DNA of 64,000 nucleotides. Origin: Oscillospiraceae bacterium MB08-C2-2. Lineage in GTDB: Bacteria; Bacillota; Clostridia; Oscillospirales; Ruminococcaceae. Position numbers and translations under genes: made by a program. The stretch's first letter is position 1. Each line of letters starts with the position of its first letter. The notes beneath the pieces are model-generated. The model was given only the letters and a program-made list of their open reading frames with translations, did not search any database and had not been told where the DNA came from. Below, piece by piece: positions 45,754 through 54,172 of this stretch. The DNA is taken from NCBI GenBank assembly GCA_035621215.1, contig CP141729.1, positions 1,324,944 to 1,388,943 of the forward strand. Reading direction: 5' to 3'.

Positions 45754-46479
45754 CTACTCCATCTCCTCTCCGATATAAGCTGTAATAACATCTTTTCTTG
45801 CCAGTACCTCCGAAGGGTCTCCTTCTGCCAGAAGCTTTCCCTCATTGAGCACAATGCAGCGGGAGCAAATCTTGAGCACTGCGCTCATCACATGCTCAAT
45901 AAACAAAAAGCTCATGCCCATCTCCCGGTTGATTCGCTGAATCAGCTGAAGGCTTTCCTCCATTTCGGAAGGGTTCAGCCCACCCAACACCTCATCCAGC
46001 ATAATCAGCTTAGGGTTATTGGCAAGGATTCTGGAAAGATCCAACCATTTCCGCTTTTCGATGGGCAGCTTGGAGCTCTGAATATCCCGGAGATCATAGA
46101 GCCCGGTGCTTTGCAGAATTTCATTTGCTTTAGCGGCAGCCTCCTGCTTGTTTCGGGATTGCAGCGCAATAGTATAAACGTTTTCAAATACGGTCAAGGT
46201 GCCGAAAGGCTGGGGAGTCTGAAAGGTTCTGCCAATTCCGGTGCGTGCACGCTCCGCAACACTCATTTTATAAGGAATCTGTTTTTCCTCAAAAAAGATA
46301 CTGCCAGCATCCGGCCTGTATATGCCCGAAATCAGGTTGACAACGGTTGATTTTCCTGAACCGTTTGGCCCAATCAGGCCAAGGATTTCTCCCCTACGAA
46401 GAGAAAAGCTTAGATTTTGCACTGCTTTCAATCCGCCAAAGGAAATGGAGAGGTCTTCGGTCCGCAAAATAGATTCCAT
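45754..46479 (-). CDS. livG: Branched-chain-type ABC importer ATPase
   Basis: A 241-residue LivG-type ATPase. Walker A is GPNGSGKST, and a GRTFQTPQPFGTLTVFENV segment follows. The usual LSGG signature is replaced by SKLPIEKRKWLDLSRIL, a partly degenerate form seen in some relatives, and Walker B is LIMLDEVLGGLNP, with Val where Pro is usual. The function is likely retained together with livF. Confidence 0.9.
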   Translation of the reverse strand: MESILRTEDLSISFGGLKAVQNLSFSLRRGEILGLIGPNGSGKSTVVNLISGIYRPDAGSIFFEEKQIPYKMSVAERARTGIGRTFQTPQPFGTLTVFENVYTIALQSRNKQEAAAKANEILQSTGLYDLRDIQSSKLPIEKRKWLDLSRILANNPKLIMLDEVLGGLNPSEMEESLQLIQRINREMGMSFLFIEHVMSAVLKICSRCIVLNEGKLLAEGDPSEVLARKDVITAYIGEEME

Positions 46480-46480
46480 A

Positions 46481-47470
46481 TCAGGCCCCTCCCGACTTGG
46501 CTTTTTCTTTTTTGCCCCAAGCTTTTTGCCGGAACAGCTGAATCAGTCCATCCGGCATAAACAGAACAATCAGGATGATGCCCAATCCATAAAGCAATTG
46601 GCTGCCGCCTCTGGGCCCAAAGAGTACACCCGCAAATTCGATCAGCGGTACCAGAATAAAGGCCCCCATAATCGGCCCCATAATGGTGCCGGTTCCGCCG
46701 ATAATGGCCACCAGCCCGATTTTCACAGCAACATCGTTTCCGCAAACGCTTGCCGGATCAATAAAGCCCAGAAAGGTTCCGTAAAAAACACCGATGACGC
46801 TGGTAATCACCGCACTGAGCTGAAAAGCCCGCAGTTTTACCTTAAAGGTTTCAATGCCCAGAGATTGGGCGGCTGTCTCATTATCTTTAATGGCACGCAG
46901 ATATTGCCCGGTTTTGGTTTTTTCAAAAATTACGGCAACAAGCGCCACCAAGGCCAGCATAATCAGCATGATGTAATAAAAGGGCACATCGGTTTGGAAC
47001 ATCAGGTTTCCAAAACCGGGTTTGAGCTTATTGGGTGCATACATCCCCGCCGCACCACCTGTTATGCCTTTAAAATAGAGCAGTAGCAGGCGCAATATTT
47101 CGGAAAAGGCCATGGTTGCCAACGAAAAATAGGCGCCTGTCAGCTTAAAGGTTCCATAACCGATCATGGTGGCCAAGCAAAAAGAGAGAACCACACCGAT
47201 CCCGATAGTCAGCCAAGGTGAGATGCCCAAGTATTTCTGGATCATAATGGCTGTATAAGCCCCAATAGCCAGAAAACCGGAATGGCACCATGAAATTTGC
47301 CCGCCGTAGCCGCCGATTAGATTCCAAGCACTCCCCAAACCGGCAAAGGCCAGGCAATAGACCAAAATAGAAATATAGTAGTTGCTTTTCACCACCAGCG
47401 GAACGCCCAAAAGAATCAGAAGCAATCCAAGGAGAATGAGCGGCTGTCGTTTTAGATTTTTGCGAATCAT
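46481..47470 (-). CDS. livM: Branched-chain-type ABC importer permease
   Basis: A 329-residue LivM-type permease with about nine membrane segments. GSAWNLIGGYGGQISWCHSGFLAIGAY near the start and the coupling region YLRAIKDNETAAQSLGIE are diagnostic. Its ATG overlaps the livH stop by one base (TAATG). Confidence 0.92.
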   Translation of the reverse strand: MIRKNLKRQPLILLGLLLILLGVPLVVKSNYYISILVYCLAFAGLGSAWNLIGGYGGQISWCHSGFLAIGAYTAIMIQKYLGISPWLTIGIGVVLSFCLATMIGYGTFKLTGAYFSLATMAFSEILRLLLLYFKGITGGAAGMYAPNKLKPGFGNLMFQTDVPFYYIMLIMLALVALVAVIFEKTKTGQYLRAIKDNETAAQSLGIETFKVKLRAFQLSAVITSVIGVFYGTFLGFIDPASVCGNDVAVKIGLVAIIGGTGTIMGPIMGAFILVPLIEFAGVLFGPRGGSQLLYGLGIILIVLFMPDGLIQLFRQKAWGKKEKAKSGGA

Positions 47471-48345
47471 TATACCGTACGCCTCCTTTGGCCAAACAAG
47501 CCTTGCGGCCGGAAATATACAACCAGCAGGAAAAACACAAAGATAGCCGCCGGCCCCAGATCAGGCGATATAAAGGTGGCCACCAGCTGCTCCACTAAGC
47601 CGACAAACATGCCGCAGATAAAAGCGCCCTTGATGCTGCCTTCGCCACCCAGCACCACAATCATCAGCGCTGTGGATTTAAAAATCGTTCCCGCTGTGGG
47701 CTTGATGTCATAAATGGGTGTCAGCAGAAGCCCCGCTATACCGGCAAGCACAATGCCCATAATAAAGGCAATGGTAAAGGTCCTTTTGGTATCGATCCCC
47801 AGCATTTCCGCCACATTGGTTTTTTCCGCCGTGGCCCGCATCACACGCCCCAGAGAGGTGCGGTTCATAATTTCACTGATCACAAAAATCAGAACCAGTG
47901 CACAGATAAAAGCAATCAGCTTGGGGACGCTGATGGAATACTCCCCCACATAGATTGACTGTGTGTTAATGGAGGAAGGAATGGTCTTGTAATTGGGCCC
48001 GAAGATAATCTGCATGAGGTTTTGCAGAAAAAATGAAAGCCCCACGGTCATGAGAATATAGGCAGTACTGCTCCGGCCCAAAAGTTTTTCAATGGTCAAT
48101 CGGAAGCAGACATAAGCGGTAACAACCATGGCCGCAATGGCAAAAAGCACCTGCGTATACCCATTTCCTCCAAATACAGCATAGCCGATCCAGGTCATAT
48201 ACATTCCGATCATTAAAAATTCGCCCATGGCAAAGTTGATCATTTTCATAACACCGAAGATTATGGTAACCCCGGTTGAAATCAGAGCATAAATGCCCCC
48301 TGCCAGCAATCCGTTGATGATTGCCTGGCCTACAATCCAGCTCAC
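47470..48345 (-). CDS. livH: Branched-chain-type ABC importer permease
   Basis: A 291-residue LivH-type permease. It has the opening GLLAGGIYALISTGVTIIFGVMKMINFAMGEF and the coupling region GRVMRATAEKTNVAEMLGID. About 160 bases separate it from the receptor gene, with a short 8-bp hairpin between. Confidence 0.92.
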   Translation of the reverse strand: MSWIVGQAIINGLLAGGIYALISTGVTIIFGVMKMINFAMGEFLMIGMYMTWIGYAVFGGNGYTQVLFAIAAMVVTAYVCFRLTIEKLLGRSSTAYILMTVGLSFFLQNLMQIIFGPNYKTIPSSINTQSIYVGEYSISVPKLIAFICALVLIFVISEIMNRTSLGRVMRATAEKTNVAEMLGIDTKRTFTIAFIMGIVLAGIAGLLLTPIYDIKPTAGTIFKSTALMIVVLGGEGSIKGAFICGMFVGLVEQLVATFISPDLGPAAIFVFFLLVVYFRPQGLFGQRRRTV

Positions 48346-48504
48346 TGCATGCCCTCCTTTTATGCTTTGGATCCCGCTGTGTCAATCAGCCCAAAACCGC
48401 AGCTGTTTGCAAGCGCATGACTATATGGCCTGCCTTTGAAAAGCAAGGCAGAGAGGCATCTGGTATCCAAAGGATCCATAAAACCTCTCTGGCAACCATT
48501 TTTG

Positions 48505-49815
48505 CTAGTTCTCTATGTACAGATATTCACGTGAAGCATCCTCACGAGGGAATACGGTGCAGGTAGCAAGGGTTCCATCCTCCAGCTTCTGCCACTGCAC
48601 AATAACGGGCACTGCGTTAACATTGTTTCCCACTTCATCGAATTTAACATTTCCACGGGCCTGGGTGGTGGGAATATCGGTGGCTCGAATCGCATCCCGC
48701 AGGGCAGGGCCTTCGGTTGTGGCGGCACGCTCCAGCGCATCGGCCAGAATCATAATGTTGGCATAAGCGGAAATGGCATGCTCACACATAAAAACGCCGT
48801 ACTTTTCCCGATAGGCTTCGGGAATCTTTTTCAGCTCCGGGTTATCCTGGACCGAAAGGGTATCCCAGTTGCTCATGGTAACCGAGGTCAAACCAATAAC
48901 ATCGTCTCCCATGGCCGCAGCGGTTTCTGGGAAGTTAAAGCCCGCTCCGCCGCCGATGATAACCGGTGAGTAGTTGATGCTCTTCATTGCATTGATGATC
49001 ATTTTGGTTTCCTGGGGGAAGCTGGCAATAAGAACCGCCTCTGCGCCGCTGTTTTTCATGTTGGCAACCAGTGCGGAGGCATCGGTCATACCAACGGGGT
49101 AGGATTCCTCATAGACCACTTCCATGTTGGCCGCTTCGATCATGGTGCGGTTGCTGTCTGCAATGGAAATACCGAAATCGGAGTTTTCATAAACAATGGC
49201 AACCTTGGAGGTGTTTGCGCCATACTGCTCGTTGAGCCACTGGAGGAACTGAACCTGCATCTGGCCAAAGGAGCCGGTTGCACCGCCATAAGCGGTGACC
49301 CGGAACAAATACTCAAAGCCTTCCTCTGTCAGGCTGGCGGCGGTTCCCATCAGAATGTAAGGGATTTCGTTTTTCTCCATAATCGGAAGCTGGGGCACCG
49401 CATAGGCGCTTCCGCCCACGCCGACAGCCGCTACAATTTTTTTATCAGCCAGCACACGTTCGGTTACTGCCTTGGCCTGCGATACATCAGACATCATGTC
49501 GCCATAAACAATTTCCAGCTTACGGCCGCCCATGGATTTAATGCCGCCGTTGTTGTTGATATACTCTACAGCCAGATCTGTGCCTTCCTTATCCCGCATA
49601 CCCGCATCAGCGTTGGCACCAGAAAGGCTGAAGAACGCGGCCACCTTGATGGGGTCTTGAGAATCACCCGCAGGGGTGCTGCCGGAAGCTGCCTGACTGC
49701 TTCCACCTGCGGAGCTTACATTGTTGCCTTGGCAGGCTGAAAGAGAAAACACCAGCATCAGTGCCAGAAGTGCTGTCAAAACTCGTTTAGCTGTGGCTGT
49801 TTTACTTGTTTGCAT
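48505..49815 (-). CDS. Branched-chain-type (LivJ/LivK) binding lipoprotein
   Basis: A receptor of the HAAT family. The leader has lipobox FSLSAC and a Ser-rich linker, then AAFFSLSGANADAGMRDKEGTDLAVEYINNNGG, typical of the fold. The ATG at 49815 has GGAGG nine bases before it; an in-frame start at 49944 would add 43 residues overlapping the preceding gene. Because the operon starts with two sugar-type dehydrogenases under a LacI-type operator, the ligand may be something other than a branched-chain amino acid. Confidence 0.88.
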   Translation of the reverse strand: MQTSKTATAKRVLTALLALMLVFSLSACQGNNVSSAGGSSQAASGSTPAGDSQDPIKVAAFFSLSGANADAGMRDKEGTDLAVEYINNNGGIKSMGGRKLEIVYGDMMSDVSQAKAVTERVLADKKIVAAVGVGGSAYAVPQLPIMEKNEIPYILMGTAASLTEEGFEYLFRVTAYGGATGSFGQMQVQFLQWLNEQYGANTSKVAIVYENSDFGISIADSNRTMIEAANMEVVYEESYPVGMTDASALVANMKNSGAEAVLIASFPQETKMIINAMKSINYSPVIIGGGAGFNFPETAAAMGDDVIGLTSVTMSNWDTLSVQDNPELKKIPEAYREKYGVFMCEHAISAYANIMILADALERAATTEGPALRDAIRATDIPTTQARGNVKFDEVGNNVNAVPVIVQWQKLEDGTLATCTVFPREDASREYLYIEN

Positions 49816-49873
49816 ATTGAATAACCTCCAATTCTTATTGAGTGCTCGGTGCCTGCATATATACCGGCGGCGG

Positions 49874-51028
49874 TTACCGCCCAACATCCCGTCCAAAAGA
49901 AATCGGTAAGACTTTGGCGTGCTCTTCCCAGTGTGTTTTTTCATGAAACCGGGGCATTTGCCCGATCATCTCATCTTTGCAGTAAAAGACATCCTGCGCC
50001 GAAATGGGGAACTCCACCCGGGTGCCCGTTACAGCCGCTTTGTAGATGCCTGTGATCAGCTCCACAGCCTTGCGGCCTTCAGGGCCGTCAATCATCAATG
50101 GTTCCATACCGGATAATGCCTTGATAAAATTGCCGATCTGGGCTGTATGCCCTTCCTCTGCCAGTTCTGGAATTGCATTGTATTGCGCATCCAATTTTCC
50201 TATGGCCTCTGTATCCTGCACCGGGAAGCCATTGGGAAGCTCCTTGGAAGCCGCTGTGCGCCAAGGAATTGCCATGCGCCCGCTCTCTGTCTGGAAGATC
50301 ATTTCCTGCTCTTCTTCGTGGGTAACCAGATTGCAGGTAAACTGTGCCAGGTGGGTGGGATACTCAAAAATGGCCACGCCGGAATCTTCACATTCCGAGT
50401 TTTCGTGGGCTACATTGGAAATAACAGCCGTTACCGCCTGAGGCATGCCCAGCATCCACTGCATCACGTCCAGATGATGCACCGCATGGGTGGTAAAACA
50501 CCCGCCGCCTTCCCTTTCCCATACGCCACGCCAGCGCAGGTTGAAATAGGAATCCCCCCGCCACCACAGCGAATTCACTGTGGCGTGACGAACTGGCCCA
50601 CCAGTCTTTTGCTCCAGCATCTTTTTGACCTTCATGGTGGGAATCTTATACCGGTTTTGAGAAATAACCGAAAGAATTTTACCGCTTTCTTTTTGTGCCT
50701 CAATCATTCGGTCACATTCTTCCAGTGACGCAGCCATCGGCTTTTCCACCAAAACATGCTTCCCGGATTGAAGGGCCGCTATGGCAGTTTCGGCATGCAA
50801 TCCCTGCGGCAGGCAAATAGAAATGGCATCTATGTGCTGCTGGTTTAAAACCTCACGCAGGCTCCCATAGGCCTGTGCATCCAAATCGGTGCTTTCAATC
50901 AGCTCCTGTGCTCTCTGAACATTTTGATCACAGATTGCTGCCACCCTGCAAAGCTCCGGGTATTTTCCATAAGCCTCAACGTGGGCCGGGGCTACCGCTC
51001 CCGCTCCAACTATGGCAACTTGCAGCAT
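49874..51028 (-). CDS. Gfo/Idh/MocA-family oxidoreductase 2
   Basis: An NAD(P)-dependent dehydrogenase of 384 residues, of a family acting on sugars, inositols and their acids. The Rossmann start is VAIVGAGAVAPAHVEAY, the EKPMA motif with catalytic Lys follows, and a GGGCFTTHAVHHLDVMQWMLG segment carries the usual His. The ATG at 51028 has GAGGAGAG about eight bases upstream. The gene overlaps the previous dehydrogenase by 53 bases. Confidence 0.88.
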   Translation of the reverse strand: MLQVAIVGAGAVAPAHVEAYGKYPELCRVAAICDQNVQRAQELIESTDLDAQAYGSLREVLNQQHIDAISICLPQGLHAETAIAALQSGKHVLVEKPMAASLEECDRMIEAQKESGKILSVISQNRYKIPTMKVKKMLEQKTGGPVRHATVNSLWWRGDSYFNLRWRGVWEREGGGCFTTHAVHHLDVMQWMLGMPQAVTAVISNVAHENSECEDSGVAIFEYPTHLAQFTCNLVTHEEEQEMIFQTESGRMAIPWRTAASKELPNGFPVQDTEAIGKLDAQYNAIPELAEEGHTAQIGNFIKALSGMEPLMIDGPEGRKAVELITGIYKAAVTGTRVEFPISAQDVFYCKDEMIGQMPRFHEKTHWEEHAKVLPISFGRDVGR

Positions 51029-52139
51029 GGGCCATTCTCTCCTCTCCGGTCTGCCTGTGGTTTGCCTGAATATGGCGAGCCTGCTTTTGGGCCTGAAGTG
51101 CAAGCTCAATGGCTAAAAAGGTATGTTCCTGTGTCATGGCAAGCTCGGTGCGTTCCATGCAGTCCTTGATAAACTGCCCAAAAAAGGGAAAACCTGCCTT
51201 GCCCGCTGTTTTGAAGTGATACTCGCCTTCACCGTTTACTAAGTAGATATGATCCCCTTCCGGGTCACGGGCAATATCCAGATATTTGCGGATTTCGATA
51301 TAGCCTTCTGTCCCTTCAATGATAACCCGCCCATCACCCCATGAGCCCAGCCCAGCTGGGGTAAACCAATCTACCCGGAAATATCCTGTGGCACCGTTAT
51401 CGCAGGTGATGGAGGCATCTCCAAAATCCTGCAGCTTCGGATAAGTAGGATGGGCGAAGTTGCCCACACGGCTTGTTTCGATAACAGCGCTCTTAGCTGA
51501 GGTAAAAGCCAGAATCTGCTCGATTTGGTGGCATCCGATATCGGTCAGGATGCCGCCATAACACGCCGGATCAAAAAACCATTCGGGCCGGGTATCCAGT
51601 GAGATGCGGTGGGGGCCCCACCCCATCACGTGCTGCACTTTGCCAATAGCACCTTGGCTAATCAGTGCACCTGCATGGGTTGCGGCTTCCACATGGAGCC
51701 GTTCGCTGTAATACACACCAAATTTCCGGCCTGTTTCTTTCACGGCCCGGCGTATATCCTCCAGTTGTTCCAAAGTGGTACAGGGCGGTTTGTCTGAAAA
51801 AAAATCCTTCTGATGGCGCAGCGCCTCTATACCGATCGCCCCACGGTCACAGGGGATTCCCGCCGAGGCCACCAAGTGTATGCTGTCGGATTCCAAAATC
51901 TCTTCCGGGCAGGCGGCTATACCGATATCAGGATACTGCCTGCGAAATGCCTCTATCTTATCGGGGCTTTTATCCCAGACCAGATGCAGGGTTGCCCCGG
52001 CCTCCAGCAATCCGTTACACATGCCATAGATATGCCCGTGATCCAAGCCGATGATCCCAACCTGAAATTCCCCTTTGGAACACACCGGCTTGTATTCTCC
52101 TGTTGGGGCATAGCCTTGCCCATCTGCCTTCTGCTGCAT
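50976..52139 (-). CDS. Gfo/Idh/MocA-family oxidoreductase 1
   Basis: The first gene of the operon, a 387-residue dehydrogenase. It opens with FQVGIIGLDHGHIYGMCNGL; SDKPPCTTLEQLEDI holds the family's Lys motif and GGILTDIGCHQIEQIL the catalytic-side His. The C-terminal twenty residues overlap the next gene and look unlike the family, so the end may have been extended by loss of a stop. GAGGTGAGG precedes the start. An IS110 element separates it from the promoter that should drive it. Confidence 0.86.
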   Translation of the reverse strand: MQQKADGQGYAPTGEYKPVCSKGEFQVGIIGLDHGHIYGMCNGLLEAGATLHLVWDKSPDKIEAFRRQYPDIGIAACPEEILESDSIHLVASAGIPCDRGAIGIEALRHQKDFFSDKPPCTTLEQLEDIRRAVKETGRKFGVYYSERLHVEAATHAGALISQGAIGKVQHVMGWGPHRISLDTRPEWFFDPACYGGILTDIGCHQIEQILAFTSAKSAVIETSRVGNFAHPTYPKLQDFGDASITCDNGATGYFRVDWFTPAGLGSWGDGRVIIEGTEGYIEIRKYLDIARDPEGDHIYLVNGEGEYHFKTAGKAGFPFFGQFIKDCMERTELAMTQEHTFLAIELALQAQKQARHIQANHRQTGEERMAHAASCHSWSGSGSPGPR

Positions 52140-52294
52140 TTAATTGCCTCACCTCTTGCTGCTGTATTGCTCAAGCCATGTCAAACCGGCCAAAAGCCTA
52201 TTATAAAAAGGCTTTTACCTCCTGTTACTATATATTTGGTTGGTGGCGCAGCATCCAGTTGCGCCATTATCCATTTCATTGCCTAAGCTGATAA

Positions 52295-52490
52295 AATGAG
52301 AGGACAATAGGCCTGGCGGTTATCTCCAAGGACTTCGCGTCCGTTGAAAAGTCAGTCAGTCATCCTCTCGCTCGCAGCGTTCGATTTGTGCAGGTAGAGC
52401 CGCCATCCGGCGCGTTCGTGTCATCAAACAGATAGAATCGGCAGTGAGAAAAGGATGGTACGCCAATTGTAAATCTGTGATGGGAGCGTG
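52295..52490 (+). ncRNA. Candidate IS110 bridge RNA
   Basis: The noncoding left end of IS110-group elements is known to encode a structured bridge RNA that pairs with target and donor DNA. Here several foldings are visible: GAGAGGA with TCCTCTC, an inner GGAC-TTCGC-GTCC hairpin, and GCCG-CCAT-CCGGC further on. The programming loops were not assigned. Confidence 0.5.
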
Positions 52491-52495
52491 GGGTT

Positions 52496-53734
52496 ATGAA
52501 CGCAGTCGGGATAGATATTTCCAAAGGGAAAAGCATGGTGTCGGTTCTTCGTCCCTTTGGGGAGCTGGTGGCAAAGCCCTATGAGGTACGCCACACCTCC
52601 AGTGAACTCAGCGAGCTGACAAAGCGGCTGAAAAGTCTGGAGGGCGAGACGCGGGTGGTTCTGGAACACACGGGGCGGTACTATGAACCGGTGGCCCAGA
52701 TGCTGCATGACGCCGGAGTTTTTGTCAGTGCGGTCAATCCGCTGCTCATCAAGGAATACGGGAATAACTCGCTCCGTAAGGTCAAGACGGACAAAGCGGA
52801 TGCGCTCAAGATTGCCCGGTATGGCCTTGACAACTGGGCCGAATTGCGCCAACATACTCCTATGGATACGATTCGCTACCAACTGAAAAGCATGAACCGG
52901 CAATATGGTCTGTACACCAAGAACAAGACGGCGCTGAAGAACAATCTCATTGCCCTGCTTGACCAGACCTACCCCGGAGTCAACGCCCTCTTTGAAAGCC
53001 CCGTTCGTGCGGATGGCAGCCAGAAGTGGGTGGATTTCGCCGCGTCCTTCTGGCACGTGGACTGCGTAAGGGGTATAGGACAGATCTCCTTCGTGGAGCG
53101 TTACCGCAAGTGGTGCAAGCGGCACGGATACAATTTCAGTACCGCCAAAGCTGCCCAGATTCACGCGGAAGCGAAAGAACTGATTGCCATGCTGCCGAAA
53201 AATCCGCTGTCCAAAGTGATGGTGCAGGAAGCAATTACACAACTGGGTACCGTTTCCAAAACCGTGGAGGTGTTCCGCGCGGAGATGAACCGGCTCGCAC
53301 AGGAGCTTCCTGAATACGAAGTGGTTATGGGGTTGTATGGTGCCGGAAAATCTCTCGGGCCGCAGCTTATGGCGGAGATTGGCGATGTTCGCCGCTTTGC
53401 ACACAAGGGCTCCTTGACGGCCTTTGCAGGGGTTGACCCGGGCGCAAACCAGTCCGGAAGCTACGAGGCGAAAAGCACGCGTTCGTCAAAGCGGGGCTCT
53501 CCGGAACTGCGAAAGACGCTCTTTATCCTCATGACAATCCTGCTGCAAAAAGCGCCCCCAGACGACCCTGTGTTTCAGTTTTTGAACAAAAAACGAGCCG
53601 AGGGTAAGCCCTATCATGTCTACATGACCGCTGGCTGTAACAAATTCCTGCGTATTTACTACGGCAGGGTAAAGGAATACATGAATACTCTGGACAAGCC
53701 TGTGGATATGGATTCCACTGGGCTATCTCGCTAA
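52496..53734 (+). CDS. IS110-family transposase
   Basis: A 412-residue DEDD-type transposase. The N-terminal RuvC-like domain begins VGIDISKGKSMVSVL, with acidic residues continuing through LEHTGRYYEP and KTDKADALKIARY. The C-terminal Transposase_20 part includes YGAGKSLGPQLMAEIGDVRRF and AFAGVDPGANQSG, with a Ser in the following segment. The frame is intact, so the element may be active. Confidence 0.93.
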   Translation: MNAVGIDISKGKSMVSVLRPFGELVAKPYEVRHTSSELSELTKRLKSLEGETRVVLEHTGRYYEPVAQMLHDAGVFVSAVNPLLIKEYGNNSLRKVKTDKADALKIARYGLDNWAELRQHTPMDTIRYQLKSMNRQYGLYTKNKTALKNNLIALLDQTYPGVNALFESPVRADGSQKWVDFAASFWHVDCVRGIGQISFVERYRKWCKRHGYNFSTAKAAQIHAEAKELIAMLPKNPLSKVMVQEAITQLGTVSKTVEVFRAEMNRLAQELPEYEVVMGLYGAGKSLGPQLMAEIGDVRRFAHKGSLTAFAGVDPGANQSGSYEAKSTRSSKRGSPELRKTLFILMTILLQKAPPDDPVFQFLNKKRAEGKPYHVYMTAGCNKFLRIYYGRVKEYMNTLDKPVDMDSTGLSR

Positions 53735-53878
53735 ACTCGTTCCGCATAGCTTTGGTCGGCGCTACTGGCGGCGGCCTATTAGTGTTCCACCTTTTCGCGT
53801 TGCTGTTTTTCTTCATTTTCCTATTGACTTCTTATTTGCAGGCTTTTTAATTTTGAATAAAACAAATTCACATAGTAA

Positions 53879-53890
53879 GTAAACGTTTCC
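53879..53890. promoter_or_regulatory. LacI-type operator for the Gfo/Idh-Liv operon
   Basis: GTAAACGTTTCC, a near-palindrome around a central CG. It lies just downstream of the minus-strand promoter at 53907-53935 and shares its core with the operator before the lacI-type gene. Confidence 0.7.
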
Positions 53891-53906
53891 TTATTGAGAT
53901 ATTTTT

Positions 53907-53935
53907 AGCATACCGCAGAATAATCTGAGTGTCAA
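53907..53935 (-). promoter_or_regulatory. Leftward promoter cut off from its operon by IS110
   Basis: On the minus strand TTGACA (53930-53935) and TATGCT (53907-53912), 17 bases apart. It points to the dehydrogenase-Liv genes, but the insertion sequence of about 1.5 kb lies between. Confidence 0.75.
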
Positions 53936-54094
53936 CCATCCGTTTTGCCAAACTTTTTAAAAACAAATTGTTTATTTTTTATAGTATAAGCCATTATTCT
54001 ACTAAGTTTTTATAGGAATTAACCTTTTAATTCTTCTTCCTCTTTTTTTAATAGCTATTCACAAAATAATCATCTTGTTATGCCAAGCTATTGG

Positions 54095-54123
54095 TTGACA
54101 TTTCTAGACAGACAAGGTAAACT
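54095..54123 (+). promoter_or_regulatory. Promoter of the lacI-type gene
   Basis: TTGACA at 54095-54100 and TAAACT at 54118-54123 with 17 bases between. Confidence 0.75.
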
Positions 54124-54143
54124 AAAATCAGCATTATAGGACA

Positions 54144-54155
54144 GGAAACGTTTCC
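54144..54155. promoter_or_regulatory. LacI-type operator, autoregulatory
   Basis: The perfect palindrome GGAAACGTTTCC lies between the promoter and the ribosome site of the lacI-type gene. Binding here would block its own transcription. Confidence 0.75.
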
Positions 54156-54172
54156 ACAATTGGGGAGAGCAT

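Larger units (their letters stand above)
52290..53830 (+). mobile_element. IS110-family insertion sequence (ends approximate)
   Basis: A transposase gene with a noncoding left end of roughly 200 bases and a short right end. IS110 elements lack true terminal repeats, so the limits are estimated from where the A/T-rich host spacer resumes. Short inverted matches lie near the ends: CAATAGG at 52305-52311 with CCTATTG at 53820-53826, and AATAGGCC at 52306-52313 with GGCCTATT at 53773-53780. It sits between a leftward promoter/operator (53879-53935) and the operon that starts at 52139. Confidence 0.7.
53831..54172. other. Divergent control region of the Gfo/Idh-Liv operon and lacI-type gene
   Basis: A/T-rich spacer with two complete divergent promoters and two matching operators (annotated separately). 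The leftward promoter now faces the IS110 element. Confidence 0.6.

Noticed and set aside
46322-47086. A 254-codon open frame on the plus strand
   Set aside because: Shadow of livG and livM, with no support of its own.
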